Below are positions 47,575 through 61,500 of a stretch of 64,000 nucleotides of DNA, piece after piece. The stretch comes from Chelonoidis abingdonii (lineage: Eukaryota; Chordata; Testudines; Testudinidae), in assembly GCF_003597395.2 (NCBI RefSeq), contig NC_133782.1, positions 10,507,126-10,571,125 on the forward strand, in the 5' to 3' direction. Each line of letters opens with the position of its first letter. The stretch's first letter is position 1. Made by a program: the position numbers and the translations under genes. Under the pieces are notes generated by a model. That model had not been told where the DNA came from. It did not search any database and saw nothing but the letters and a program-made list of their open reading frames with translations.

Positions 47575-48600
47575 ATGGGTGACTGGGCAACAAAATGGCA
47601 GATGAAATTCAATATTCATAAATGCAAAGTAATGCACATTGGAAAACATAATTCCAACTATACATATAAAATTATGGAGTCTAAATTAACTGTTACCACT
47701 CAAGAAGGAGATCTTGGAATCATTGTGGATGGTTCTCTGAAAACATCCACTCAATGTGCAGCGGCAGTCAAAAAAGCGAACAGAATGTTGTGAATCATTA
47801 CAAAAGGAATAGATAGTAAGATGGAAAATATCATATTGCCTCTATATAAATCCATGGTATGTCCACATCTTGAATACTGCGTGCAGATGTGGTTGCCCCA
47901 TCTCAAATCCCATGATTTAGTTACGGATTGGCCCTGCTTTGAGCAGGGGGTTGGATAGATGACCCCTTCTCCCCCCTCCGAGGTCCTTTCCAACCCTGAT
48001 ATTCTATGAAAAAAGATATATTGGAATTTGGAAAAGGTTCAGAAAAGGGCAACAAAAATTATTAGGGGTATAGAACGGCTTCTGTAGGAAGAGAGATTAA
48101 TAAGACTGGGATGTTTCAGCTTGGAAAAGAGAAGACTAAGGGGGGATATGATTGAGGTTTATAAGATCTTGACTGGTGTGGAGAAAGTAAATAAGGAAGT
48201 GTTGTTTACTCCTCATAACACAAGAATTAGGAGTCACCAACTAAAATTAATAGGCAGCAGGTTTAAAACAAACAAAAGGAAGTATTTTTTCACACAACAC
48301 ACAGTCACCCTGTGGAACTCTATGCCAGAGGATGTTGTGAAGGCCAAGACTATAACAGGGTTCAAAAAAGAACTAGACAAATTCATGGAGGAGAGATCCA
48401 TTAATGGCTATTAGCCAGAACAGGCAAGGATGCTGTCGCTAGCCTCTGTTTGTCAGAAGCTGGGAATGAGCAATAGGAGATGGATCACTTGATGATTGTG
48501 TTCTGTTCATTTGTTCTGGGGCACCTGGCATTGGCCACTGGAAGACAAGATACTGGACTGGATGGACCTTTGGTCTGACCCAGTATGGGCGTTCTTACGT
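47575..48600 (+). mobile_element. CR1 LINE, 5'-truncated with 3' end, split by a SINE
   Basis: The first part translates as the C-terminal end of a CR1 reverse transcriptase (MGDWATKWQMKFNIHKCKVM and DLGIIVDGSLKTSTQCAAAV) and stops at 47793. The later part is a typical CR1 3' region: GGAAAAGGTTCAGAAAAGGG, GGGGGATATGATTGAGGTTT, GGATGGACCTTTGGTCTGAC and CCAGTATGGGCGTTCTTACG. A SINE tail interrupts it at about 47912-48010. Stops and the insertion make it non-functional. Confidence 0.9.
47912..48010 (+). mobile_element. 5'-truncated Cry I-type SINE tail inside CR1
   Basis: GGATTGGCCCTGCTTTGAGC, AGGGGGTTGGATAGATGACC and CCAACCCTGATATTCTATGA match the tail of the SINE at 34541-34722. CR1 sequence resumes at once with AAAAAAGATATATTGGAATT, so the fragment entered the CR1 copy. 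Confidence 0.85.
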
Positions 48601-51600
48601 TGTCTAAACAAGATAGACTTTGTGAATTTCAGTCTGGAAGTATATGCTGAGTAAAGATCAGGAAACAGCAATGAGGCATAGCACCTGAGGGGAACCGCAG
48701 CATGGCAACCTTTTAACTGCCACCAGAATGCAGGAATCTCATGGGCTGTTTTTTTCCCAATGATATATTTGAAAATAAGCAGCACAGTGAAAATAAAACT
48801 GTGAGGCATTGCATCTTTTCCTTGTTATGGAGCCAGCAGTGATAACAGAAAAGACACACAGTGGGTCTGCTATTATGATGATTTTAAAGCTATAACAGAT
48901 GCAGCAGAAAATGGCATTTAGCCCTTCTTCGTGACAGCCATTGTAATGGGAATGTGAACATTTACAAAATTAGCTCCTCTCATTCCTAAGGCTGCAAATC
49001 AGATTCTCAGTAGTGGGATGGAAGCTACTGTGGGGGTCAGGGCAATTTCAACAACCTATCCTTGTGCTTGCCTACACTCTTATGCACCACTGCTTGAGCA
49101 ATTCCCATTGTCCTGGGAGTTTTTCAAGCATGTAAGTGGAGATTAGATGAGCCAACTGATTTTAGAGGATGTCTTGGCAGGTTGCTGACGCCGCTGCAAT
49201 TCATTCAGGATTTAGACATCACCCACATGTTTCACTGACCACCTCTAGCATAACATCACTGTAGCATCTTTGTCTGAAACCAGGAAATCAAGGCAAGCCT
49301 AGGAAATAAACCTCATCCCAAATTTGATGCATCTCTAACAATGTTTACTTACTCCCCTGGGATCGTCTTCAAAGCCGACAGTGGAGGAGTTTACAAGGAC
49401 TCTCAAAAAAGGGGAACCAGTAGCTATTAGGAGTTGTGCAGTTGCTAGTGTTCCTCCCAAAGTTGATTGCAATATCCCTATTTACTCTTGCCTGTTACTC
49501 TTGGGCTTTTTAATTAATGGTAGCCAGAAGGAACAGTTCCAGTGTTCAGACCCCACTTATATTTCTCTAATGAAGAAGCAGGAGGTGGGTCTAGCAAGGA
49601 AGAAGAGGTGTTTGACAAAGCGTTAAGCTTGGATGGGATAATGAGGCATCCACTCTACAACCTTGAGGTCTCCAAAGGGTATTGAATTGAGTTAACTTGA
49701 TAACTGTCTTATTGCCTGGTTCTTAGCTTTGCACATGGGGTGAGTTTCGGTTCATTTTAGTTTTGAAGAATAATTAGAAGAAATCAGTATGCTTAGTGGG
49801 GGGAGTAAAAGCAAAGTTATTGACCATAGTGTTATAGAGGGCTGCTCTCAGAAAACAGCTGGCACCGGGAAAAGCAAAGGTGCAGCGGTGCGATGGAATT
49901 GGAGAGCTTGGCCCACAAAAGGGCAGGAGATGAGGACTGAAGAGCAACGGGAGCAGGAGAACGACAAACTGAGACAGGGAAGTCTGTACTGTGAGCTTGG
50001 CTTTGCTTTGGATTGGAGGAAACTTTGATAATGCAGGGAGGATAGAGAGTTAACTCAATTGTTTGTTTTCTTTTATGTGAAAATGTAGCAGCCCCTAGGA
50101 GGCCATTCTAGGTGACATAATTTAGAGCAGCCTTGAGGCTGCTCAAAATTATGCTGGGGTTACACTGGAGCCTGCCTGTCCACTAGGAACAGGGGGTATA
50201 AATGTAGCATCTTCCTCCAGCCCCTCAGGTCCTGTACTGGGCACTGCTTAGCCAGACTCAAGATTTAGTCCTTTAAATTGAAGTTAAAACTCCTTGAAAT
50301 ATGGACACAGAGGATGAAGGCTGGAAAGGGAAGACTAATTTTAGGGTGGGTAAGACCATTCCTCCACTGCAGACTTTGGTATGTCTTCTAACTTTATTGA
50401 TCTAAATATTTGTAACAAGGCACATACAGGTCTAAGGAAACTGATTTAATTGCCTAATATCTTCTTACTGTGTGCAGTTCTCAAATTTTGCACCATCCGA
50501 CTGAGAGGGAGAAAAATTTTAAATGGAACCAACATAAGACAGATGTCCTGAAGTCATAAATATCAAGGGAATGGTCGTCTTGGCAATAAGAACCATGTGA
50601 AAGCCCTCAGAGCTCTTCACCTTTACTCAAATCATTTTTTCTTTTTTGTGGGTTGGCTATTTGGGAGATAAGAAGACTACCACACAGAATGTAACCAGTT
50701 CCCACATGCTGCAGCGACTACTGAAGTAGCGCACACACCTAAATATCAGCCAGAACCTGCAGCCAGCAAGCGGCCCGGGTTTGCCAACTCTCCAACCATT
50801 TTCTGAAGCATTCAGCACATTTTTGGATCTGCAGTTAATATTTTAATTATATTAAATATAATGTGGTTATTTCTCTTTTTTTTTTGAGTCAGATTGCCTG
50901 GGGCTGGTCTGCATGATTATGTAAAAGATGCACAGGAAATGTAAACAACTGGAAGCCAGATCAGATTCTCATAATCAGGGAAAGTGACCGTGAGCAACAG
51001 CTTGAAGAGCACTCCAGTGTGGAAGGACATGAGAGAACCTTTACACAAGCGCATGTAAGCACAAGCTTAGCCCATAGCAGGGACTTAACATAAGTAGGGC
51101 TGATTGCTGTTCTGCAAGTCACAACTAGACAGTCAAATCTGCACCCCTCCACCTAGAGACGTCTGGCAGTTTCTCTGTGGCCAGCACATGGCCCTTTGAC
51201 ACCACTCCTAGAAGTAATGGTCCCAACAGTGGAGCTTTTGGATTCTGGAAATGATACACTTGCACCAGAAACATGGACTGGAGAAGGCTGTTATGATTTG
51301 ATTTCCAGACCTCTGTTAATGAAGGTACCACATCCTGCAACCAGACATGGTTAAAAATGAACACAGTTGCTGCTTGGACTGTTCGGTGGTTATCTCACCT
51401 TTCACACTGTGCACTGTCATTTTTCCTTTATAGGTGTGGTAGATAGTGAGCATACTCACAAGGAAAATAAGATATTTCCAGACCAGATCGGGCCAATGGT
51501 TATCTCAGGCAAGTATCCTGTCCTGGATAGTGGCCTGTTCCAAATGCTTCAGAGGAAGGTGCAAAAATGGACAGTTAAGTACAGTAGAGATTGAGGTTCT

Positions 51601-52989
51601 GTTAATCAGCATGCCCTTCCTACATGTTCAGTCATCAGTGGCAGCAGTCTGATATCCAGGATATCTCAACTCAAAGCCATGGAAGGGATTCTGAAGTGAC
51701 CAATGGATTCGCAGAATAAACCAGGCAAGAGGGGAGAAAGCTTTTAATGAGAGATCAGATCAGAACAATTATGTTAGTTGAATTAAGAGAGAACTGCCAG
51801 GGCCTGATATGCCAGAGGTGCTGATTACCTGCAGTCCCGCTTGGCTTGAGCTAGAGCTGGAGGTGCTTAGCACCTCTGCAACTCAGATCCAATAGAATAG
51901 TCCCCCCTTGTCTTATTCCTTTGTCATTTAAAATCTTGTTGGCTGGGGTTGAAGCAAATCGACTCATTCCTGACAAGCCCCAGTCCTGTGGGATTTCGTG
52001 GTAAGATGTCCATGTGCTCTGCTTGGGGGACCTCTCCCGAGAGAGGGAGGTGAGGACTAGCTATTTCCCAACATAAACATGCTTCATATTTTATTATCTC
52101 CAGTGTTAACTATGTTGTGAGTGTGTCTGGGTTCTGCAGGTTGGCTGTTACATTTTTGGATTTTTCCTACTGAGCCAAAGAGACTATAGTTTGATGCCTA
52201 GACTGCTGTAATTCACAGTGTGGAATCTGTATGGCTGTTCAGCACATCAGGAACCAGAGCTGAGATGCGAGCCTTGCTGCAGAGAGGAGCTGTGAGAGCC
52301 CTTGGAAGTACAGTTGTGAATATTCAAAGTGGACACAGGGAAGTCACCCTGTGGTGTTTATGCAATTGCCAAAGGGTCTAGAGCCTATCAACTTGTTGGG
52401 CATTTAGGTAACTTCCATTAATGATAAGCGGAATCATGCCTGAACAAATCGCCGCTGCATCACTGCAAGAAGAACCCTGAAAAGCTGCAACCTGAAAGCA
52501 GTGGAAAAATAACGCAGCAGACAAAAACGGCAGGCAAATTTGTGAGGCAAGGCATGCTCTGCTTCCTGATGAATTGGTTTGTAATGCAGCTCTGGGGCCT
52601 CTCTCCTTTATTGTCATTGTATCTGTCTTTGTACCTCAGCCACAGAGTTAATAATGGAAGAGGAGGTTCCCTCTGAAATGAATTGACCCTTTGGCCAAAG
52701 ACACTGTGGGAAGAATTGTAATGACCTTTAGGCTTCTGATACAGACATAACTTTCCATTGTTAGTGGCAGAGTCCTCTTTATCATGTTGAAGTCTGTGTC
52801 TAACTAAAAATAATGCTAAGGAGGACCCCGTTTCAGGGCAAACTGGGCCTGTAAAGGGTTAATGTCCACAGCTGGCTATGAATGGTGCATGAATCGGGTG
52901 TCCAAGAGTCATATGACAGCAGCCTGGAAGTGGTACAATTATAAGAGAAGTTGCTTCCCAACCAGTGGGAATGACCTGTAGGCGGCAGG

Positions 52990-53213
52990 CAGGGGCGGTT
53001 CTAGGAATTTTGCCGCCCCAAGCATGGGAGGCAGGCTGCCTTCTACGGCTTGCCTGCGGACGGTCCACTTTGAAGCCGCGGGACCACTGGACCCTCCACA
53101 GGCAAGCTGCCGAGGGCAGCCTGCCTGCCGCCCTCACGGCACCGGCAAAGCACCCCCCACAGCTTGTCGCCCCAAGCACGCACTTGACATGCTGAGGCCT
53201 GGAGCCGCCCCTG
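52990..53213. mobile_element. Second copy of the GC-rich hAT-like family
   Basis: A 224-bp element has ends CAGGGGCGGTTCT and GGAGCCGCCCCTG. The flanking 8-mers GCGGCAGG (52982-52989) and GCAGCAGG (53214-53221) differ at one base, so the duplication is essentially preserved. It is in the opposite orientation to 415-699, and its reverse matches that copy along its length (AAGTGCGTGCTTGGGGCG). Open frames here are by-products. Confidence 0.9.
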
Positions 53214-54631
53214 GCAGCAGGGAATGCTGGGAAGTGGTCTGGGTGTGGGGTGAGGACTGTGCTTGGCTGGGGGAGAGCCAACTGGTGGTAGGAATGAGAG
53301 AAGGAACCTATGAACTTAACTTGGTGTCCCAGGAACAGGAAGGACTATGCCTGCAGGGCTGTGAAAGGTTGCACAAATTTTGAACCCTTCTGACAAGGGG
53401 AGGAAATATTTGTGCCTGGGACAGCCATGTAAACTATTTGTTTTATGCTCCAATTAACCAGCCTCCAAACCAGGAAATCTTATTTGTAGGTATGATTGTA
53501 AATTTTCCATAAATTGTAAGTGGTCAGAAAATGCTGATTGGTCAAAAGCAAAATGTTGTGCAGAAATTTTAGTTCTGATGACGTTTTGTTTGGGGGGGAT
53601 GGGAAATGGAACAGAATATTATGGTAAATAAGCTGTCTCACCCTTTTTGCAAAGGAATGTTTGTGTTCTTCTTCAAAGTGACCTTTTGTTTCAATTTTTT
53701 TTATTATATAATATTTAAAAGGTCAAAATTGGAATTAACCACTTTGATTTTATCAAAATGAGCCATTTTGATTGACCCAAAACCTGGAATTATTTTTGGA
53801 ATTTGTTTGGTAGATGATTTCAGTTGTTATGTTTTGTTTTCTGTTTTGTTTCGGAATAGGAACCATGTTTCAAAATGGAAGTAATTTCCTATGAAGTAGA
53901 AAATCCAGTTTCTGCCCAACTGTGCTTATTTGCAGCATGTGGAGTGTGTATAATACGTTGAGCAAGATGGTAAACTGAGGCCTAGATAATCAGATGCTGG
54001 GATTAGGTAGGCTGATGCTCTAACAGACACCATTTGGCACACCAGAAAAATATTCAAAGTAGGGAACAGCAAATAGCTGTGTCAAGATCAAATTCAGACA
54101 TGGACTACATCCTAAACTTTGTCATATCAGTGAGCAGGGTATATGTGTTGGCCGACAGGTAGGCGTAAGCGGTGCTACTTCTCCTAGTCCGTTGCTACTT
54201 TCATTTAAGGTATCCTCTGTTCAAGATTTCCCATCTCAGACACACTCTCACCCCAGAGTTCAGCATCTTTAAAATAATAAAAACAGACAAACCATGGGCC
54301 AGATTCATCTCTGGGGTAAACTCTCCATTCACGGAGTTACTTCAGGGATGAGTCTGGTCTAGCAAATCTGTGCATCGGGACACGAAGGTAGAGGAAAAGC
54401 CTTAAGAAGAGTGGCTGAATGACGAAGGAGAACTGATGCCTCCATGAACATCATGCACAAAATAGCCCTGAGCCCCCAATCAAAGCAAGCTTTATTTCTG
54501 GCCACACCACCTGACTCCTAGCCTTGATGCCTGGCTGCTGATTGGTCTAGCATTTCACACCTCCCTTTAGGTAAGTGCTACTAGTTACCAGGACTCCTTG
54601 CCCTGCTACTTGTTACCAAGTCTCCTGAGTA

Positions 54632-55267
54632 AAGCTGGGTGAAATATTTTCAGCAAATAGCTGATTTACCAAACAAACGCAGGTTTGGCTGATCTGAAGC
54701 TATTTGCGAATTTGATAATCATTTGCCAAATCATTCTGACCAAAAAACATTTCTTGGGCCTGGGGCACCTTTCTGAAAATCACTGAGACGGGAGCTGCCC
54801 TTGACTTTTAGCCCAGTTGTTAGGGCACTCACCTGTGATATCGGAAACCCAAGTTCAATTGCCCCTCTGCCTGATGTAGTAGGAGAGTGCCCTAATCCAC
54901 TGTGCTATGGGGTCATCTAGCACAAGGCACTCTCAATCTCTCCCATTAAACTTGGGTCTCCCATATGTCAAGCAAGTGCCCTAACCAACTGGCTGAAAGT
55001 TATAAGGGAGGTGACAACAGCAGCTCCTCCTCCTTCTGCAGCCATTTCCTTTGCTTTATTTTCAAACTGCCCAGAACTAGAAATCAAATGGGCCATTTCA
55101 GGTAGAATAAAACATTTTGTTTAAGCCAAAAAGAAGCTTCTGTCAACTTTTAAGATTTGCCAAAAAAAAAATTGGAATGTTCTCCTCTCGCCTCCTTGAA
55201 CTCCCAGAGAGGAAAAAAAAACAAAAAACACCAAATAACCCAATTTTCTTTATTTGCCCAGCTCTAC
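54632..55267. mobile_element. Foldback element with tRNA-like arms
   Basis: The outer ends AAAGCTGGGTGAAATATTTT and the reverse of GAAAATTGGG...CCCAGCTCT are related inverted repeats. Inside, 54800-54900 (AGCCCAGTTGTTAGGGCACT, AACCCAAGTTCAATTGCC) and the reverse of 54915-55005 (AGCCAGTTGGTTAGGGCACT, GACCCAAGTTTAATGG) are two inverted copies of a tRNA-like head with recognisable A- and B-box motifs. Confidence 0.65.
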
Positions 55268-55846
55268 TTCTGAAGGGGAGGGGGGGTTACCAAAGCTACT
55301 GTGGACCAAAATCTAATTTTTCCACCCATCCCTATTTGAAAATTTCCACTCATCTTTATGAAATTAAGGATTTCCTTCTTATTTTTATTTTTGAACTCAA
55401 GGAGAGGAGAAAAAAACCTGTGGCTGACAGGAGCGGGCTGCTCTTGTCAGGAAAGTTTATTTCCATTCTGTCATGCTGAGCTTCCCATCAAAGTATTTGA
55501 ATTTCAGAAATGGCTTTAGCTGAAATAACGAAGGAACAGATTACTGTCATCAAAGAAAAGAATATGTGAGTGGCAACTCAAGCTAAATCTCTGTGACATA
55601 AATATACTGTATATATTTGAGGCTTGTGATTTCTTTCAGAAAATGTTCCTCTAGGAAGTTGACATATCACTTAACAGCATTACTTTAATAGAAGCAGAGG
55701 TGCAAAGAAATTAATCGGGAACCTTTCATGCCTTTTGGATCAATGTGTCAAGTCCTGGTAACACTTCTTATCATTTATAATGCATGGTCTGACACTAGTG
55801 GTTCATTAACAAAATTAGTTTTACAAAGTTTGTGTAAAGCAGGGGT

Positions 55847-55920
55847 ACTCGATAGGCAGACTGTGGGCCAAACCCGGATCACCAGATGCTTTTGAACGGA
55901 CCCTGAAATCTTTTTTATTT
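55847..55920. mobile_element. hAT-like element, one end only
   Basis: CAGGGGTACTCGATAGGCAG followed by GGGCCAAACCCGGATCACCA is a recognisable hAT-type terminus of a turtle repeat. The other end was not located. Confidence 0.5.
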
Positions 55921-56815
55921 ATTTATTGTCATTATTGTTTTTAGTATTTTTTCTCTGGAGTCTGGGCCCTGGCTAAATCTTGAGCAAGAATTTTTGACAA
56001 AAAATAATTTATGCCAGAGGTAATAGAGGAATCCAAAATGTGGTTTCCTCTCCTTTACTTGGAGAAGAAGGAAACCTACTGACAGTAAGAAAATGAAACC
56101 ACTGAAGGATCGTTGTATAATCAAGGCTAATTCAGTTATCTCCACCTCTGCAATGCCTTGTTTTGGCAGGTAAAGCATGACAGGTGAAGCATTTGCACCC
56201 AGCAAGAATTTAGCCACCCAGAGCTGTGGGTCCCAGGAGGAAAACAAATAGCTCAACAGGCTGGTGTGGCCTGCTGCTCCCCTCACACGCACCTTGTGGA
56301 ATAGAGGATTGGAGAGCACAGTGTGGGACAACCACTGCCAGCTCCTTCCCCCTGCCCTATGAGGTTTCCCCAAAAAGGACTCCGTGCCACATGGGCATTG
56401 CAGACTCTCCTCAAAAACCTCTCGTCCTGGTGCTCCACGGCTAGGGACTTGAGGTTAGGACTAATTTCCATAATGCACTATTACCATTTGTACCAGGAAC
56501 AATTATTTGGATACTTTTATTACAAAAATAAATAAATAAAGAGGTTGGGAAAGTGTTGGCAGAGAAGCTTTTTTAATGCCAGGGCCTACGCTGAGTGGTT
56601 CAGTTCCCTTCCCTCCCAGTTTAACAGCCTGTTATCACTGGCCTTCCTAGCGATGAACAAAGTGGAGCAGATAACGGTGTGCTACGGGAGACTGGGTATT
56701 GTAATAGCTGCACTGGCATAGCCAGCAGCAGTCAGGCACCAATGCTGTTGGAATGATGCACGTATGGCCCTATGAGGGAATCTGCAGCCCCTCAACAGCA
56801 TTCCTTTCTTACTGT

Positions 56816-57077
56816 GGGTATGTCTACACTGCAATTAGATGCCCATGGCTGGCCCGTGCCACCTGCCTCATGCTCATGGAGCTCAGGCTGCAGGGCTGTT
56901 TAATCAAGGTGTACGCATTCTGGCTGAGGCTGCAGCCTGAGCGCTGGGATCTCTCCCCTCCTGCCTGAACCCGGATGTCTACTCTGCAATTAAACAGCCC
57001 CACAGCCTGAGCTGCGTGAGCCCCAGTCAGCTGGCACGGGCCAGCCATGGAATTGTAACTGCAGTGTATACATATCC
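56816..57077. mobile_element. Probable MITE with mirrored halves
   Basis: The ends GGGTATGTCTACACTGCAAT and ACTGCAGTGTATACATATCC are inverted repeats, and the inner parts are also mirrored (CATGGCTGGCCCGTGCC and GGCACGGGCCAGCCATGG). A 3-bp TGT flanks both ends, too short to prove a duplication. Confidence 0.68.
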
Positions 57078-57846
57078 TGTGTTACTTTCATAAAGGGTCT
57101 CTCCAAACTACTGCAGCGATGTTTCTTCATGATACCACGTGCATCTTACAGAAGAGACATCACATTAAAGAAATGGGAGACGTTTAATCTAAGAGTCCCC
57201 TGCTCAACAGCAACTTGGGAGTGGAGTTGTTAAAATTATTTTTGTCTTATTTTCCTTGGGAAAAAAAGAATGAAATTCATCACCCAGAAACCCATCTGTC
57301 TAGTGCTGCCTTTCTCATTCTGCCAATGGGAACCATGTCTGCCAGACATATGGTCAGCTCTCAATTTTATATTCAATCCAAACCTGTAAATCAGACTGAT
57401 AACCAAGGACCTCTCTTCTGTGCAATTTTTTGCACATGCGCTTTACAGCATAATTCCCTTCTTTTCTCAATGTCTTATTTGTGCTGCACCACGTCACCAT
57501 TATGCTATTGCTGCATCTGCTATAAAAATTTGCCTGCCTGATGGAAGTCAAAATCGCCCATCCTTATTCTCTACTCTGCTGGCCGCCCCTGCACCACAAC
57601 TCCCCTGCCTCTGTTGCTAATTTATATCCATAAATAGGCATAAATCGAGCATCTTCGGTGCAAATTTTAGATCTAATGTCTTCTTAGAGGACACCAGGCC
57701 TTGGAGATAGTGGAAATATTTGAGTGCAAACATAAGACAGAAGATAAAATAGAGCGGTGATTGAAAAAGATGCATGAAAATGGATCTAATAGACCAATTT
57801 GAATCTTCTTCTAGTGGGGATGCATCCATCTAATCTAGAATAGAAT

Positions 57847-58372
57847 GTGACCCTTTGTGGGTGTACTGAGGTACTGGGCCTCTTCAGGGGCCAGAGCCAG
57901 TGAACCCTGTTCCAATTAGCCCTGGCTGCCACCCCTGGGATGGATGTGGGGTTTAATCAGTAGAACCAGCTGGGGATGGAGGCGCTGATTCCCCTGTAAA
58001 GAGCAGCTGGGGTGTGGGGGAAGAGAACCAGGGTGAAGCTGGGGTGAGAGAGTTTAGTGGAGCCTTGCCAAGGCAGGGAATGGCTGCTGGGAGCAAGTGG
58101 ACTCCAGCAGAGAACCTCTGGTATGAGAGTAAAAGTTCCAGAGAGGGAAGGCCTGGGAGCTCTTAGCAAGAAAGACAGGGAGTATGGACTTGATGGAGAT
58201 TTGAGAACTTGCTTTTGGAAATGAGTTTATTATTTAAATAAATCCAGCCCCAAAGAGGAGAGGGCTTCATTGAGAGAGCTCTGAAAAGTGGAGAACTGAG
58301 GCAGACCATCTGCAGTGACATCAGGCCACAAAGGAGCGCTTAAAGGTGGATGATCCCTTCACAGTGGGTCTC
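57847..58372 (+). mobile_element. Possible degraded LTR
   Basis: It begins TGTGACCCTTTGTGGG and ends near CCCTTCACA, with a polyadenylation-like AAATAAATCCAGCCCC near 58237. No duplication was found and the family is unknown, so this is tentative. Confidence 0.35.
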
Positions 58373-58576
58373 TGCTACTCCTGCTTTGGTTGTATGAAAA
58401 CCCTGCTGAAGTCCTTCCTGTTAGGATGCTCTGTTACTTCAAGTCTGAGAGTGTTTGTTTTCTGAAACAGCAATGACAATAATCTTCAGAAATGCTCTTC
58501 AGAACTCAATAAACAATCACGATGACCCATTGCTTTCCTCCTAGCTCTCCTTTTCCCCTCTTTCCTCCCCTCCCCC

Positions 58577-58599
58577 AAAAGAGAGAGAGAGAGAGAGAA
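58577..58599. repeat. (GA)n microsatellite
   Basis: About ten GA units after a C/A-rich stretch. Confidence 0.85.
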
Positions 58600-61500
58600 T
58601 AAAGTATCTCAAACAGTTCCAAAGGGGCTGTGGTAATACTCAGCTATCACATCTCATGATAAAGTTCACAGTTTCTACTCTTTATCTTGAGGCTCAGATC
58701 AGCTTGAAAGCACTTGTCTAATTGAATTGTAATATCCCTAAGCTTAAACACTGACCTGACTGTGTTCAAATATAAATGAGAATTCCTAGCGGCCCATACT
58801 TTGAAAATGGAGATTCCAAGACCAATCTTTTGGCTATTGTTGCCAACATCCATGCATATCTGTGAAACCTTTTCATAGATCCTAAGGCACTAAGGTGCTT
58901 TTGAACATTTCAACCACTGATGACTGAGGTTAGAACAACTTGCAAGTGCATATCAGTTTATTGTGCTAATTATTGCTTTTTTATCAAAAATGCACAGGAG
59001 ATTTCTAATGGGAATGGTAGGGACCCCTCACACACAGAATGAAAACAGAAAATATTCACAAAATATTAAGCTATATAAAATGTTTCTCATGCAGGTTTCA
59101 CAACCACTACACAAGAAGGTGCTTGCACTTCTTTTATGATTAGTGGGACGAAACAACTACATAGCTATAATCCTGGTCCTGCAGTGGAGATAAAATGCTA
59201 CTTGCCTTACAAGGAAATGATGGAGGAGAATGGCAAAGTTCCGTAATCATTAGCTTCCATGTCACCCATCAGCCAAGCAGAGAGAACTGCCAAGAAAGTA
59301 ACTGCTTTTGAGAAAGATGAAGAGCTGGTGGCTAATTTTCCAGCCTCTGAACAGCTCTTACCTGAACAGACTAGGAAGCAGGAAAAGAGATAGTAATACA
59401 GACTGATTCTGTCTATCAAGGGAAATTTTACTGGGATGGTCTGTACACAATTCCACTTCTCCAGTCCCAGCCCCAGGAAAGAGTTTTCATCCCTGGATGT
59501 CAAATACCATATTTAACCAATGCTTCCCTTAGATGCGGCACACCCTACCATAACTCCATCTGGAAATGCATATAAGTAGTCTCTTGCTAGGCCAGCATGA
59601 TTACTGCTCTGTTGGCAGCTGAGTGTCCATGATTCTCTAACCTGACACTGAATGGTTTGTTTCTTTTCTGAAAGCCAAGGAAAAAAGATTATCATGGTGG
59701 GGGAGGGGGAGAAAGTGAGAACCTTTTCCCAAAAAGTAAATGTAGAATCCCTGTCATTTTTGCTCAGCTAGAGAAAAGAGTATATCTTGAATTACACTTA
59801 TTTAGCTAGCAGAAAATAACAGTGATTTATCAAGCAGAAGAGGAAAAACCTTTAAATTACAAAGCTTTTGGGGGCCAATATTTTGAACATTTGTCATTTT
59901 GTTGTGCTGAGGGGAACCTGTACCATCCCCATGATGGATAACAGATGAGTTTTAACATCAGCAGGGAATGACGCTGCAATATTTTAGAAAAGGAAGCCCA
60001 ATTGCTGCGTATTACAAGCAGATTTTCCTTACTGAATGCCTTTCTTCACAATTTAGAAAAGCACTTAAACCCATACTTAACTTTTAAATATATGCTTAAG
60101 TCCCCATGACCTCTTGCTGAATAGGGATGCTTTCCAGAATAAGGACCCTTCAGCTGTCTATAGTTCTCTAGCACAATTTGAAGGCCACATGTAGCAAGTC
60201 TCCTGCATTCCAGCAACTTCCAGTGACAGAACAAAATGAAATAGTACGGAATTCAAATTCTGCTGTGTTTTCCCCCTCTACTAGTGTTAGTAGAAGAGTG
60301 TGACCAATCCAGCAGTTCTTGGGAAAGCTTGTAGCAAGTCTACTGAAAGGGTCATTCAAAATGCCATTAACGACTCCTTAGGACTTCCCATAGTTCAGTT
60401 TGCTAAAATATTATTGGCTTCTAAATGTTGCCATTCCAGATCATCTAACTGGAAACAAAGGTGTGAAATGAATTACTTGTCAACACATGGTGATGGAATA
60501 AATTGCCATTTAGAACTTTATTTACAAGCCAATGTAATGCCTTGTATTAAGTATTGCTGATTTTGTGGAACAGGGGGTAGGGGAGTGAGGGGGAGTCTGA
60601 CAAAATGCATTTAGCGTCTTCTCTTTTTAGCTTTGATCCTGCACCTAAACAAAGCCCCTTCTATTGACTTTTATTTGGAGTCTTCCCCTAAGGAGTTTGT
60701 TGCAGGGTCAGGGCCTTAGTTGTTAATTTCTTGCTTCATAAAATAGCATCAGAGATTTTTTGTTCAACAATTATCAACAATTTAAGGCAAATCAGCAAAC
60801 TCATCGGTGACTATTACTGTGGTTCTCTGTATTTTTAAAAGATTACATTTAAAATAAATGGAATTTTTTAAAAAAAAAAAATTTCATTTTCACATTTTTT
60901 TAGGAGAAATCCTCTTTTGGGGCTAGTTAAGTTATGTGTTTGATGCCTAGCAGTATGTGAACTGCTGCAAAGATCACATCATATTCCAAGAATCCTGTAA
61001 TGAATAGTTTTCAATCCAATGTAGGATGCTGGTTAGGAACTGGCAAAACCAGCATCCTTTATTCTGTAGATGTTGTGACCAAGTAAAAACGGTACCAGTT
61101 GCTTAACCACTTAATTATAAATTGTTATGTTGACAGTATTGCAAATGCTGATGTGTATGACATCAGTCTATAGTCATAGCCAAAACACGGTGCCAGTTAA
61201 CTAACTTTAAATAAAGAGGCCAAATATTGGTGACCCATTCCCTTGTGTCCCCCTGTGTTTGCAATGGGAAATAGAACCTACAGTATTCAGGGTGAGGTTA
61301 TTATAACTGCAAATACTTATTCTGTTATCAAAAGCAACTGGTGAGTTTTCACCAGTCGCCAGTGTTGCTACTGTACTTGTATCACTTGGGACTCCAAGGA
61401 GGAGAGAGCATGTCTAATCAATGAAAGCTTTCCATTCAATCTCCTTTGTGTAATTTTAAATGGTTTTCATCACTGCTTGGAATGAACATAAACGAATTTC

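Noticed and set aside
55915..56373. 152-residue open frame on the minus strand
   Set aside because: No recognisable domain; it begins next to a hAT-like terminus and has no supporting splice or promoter context.
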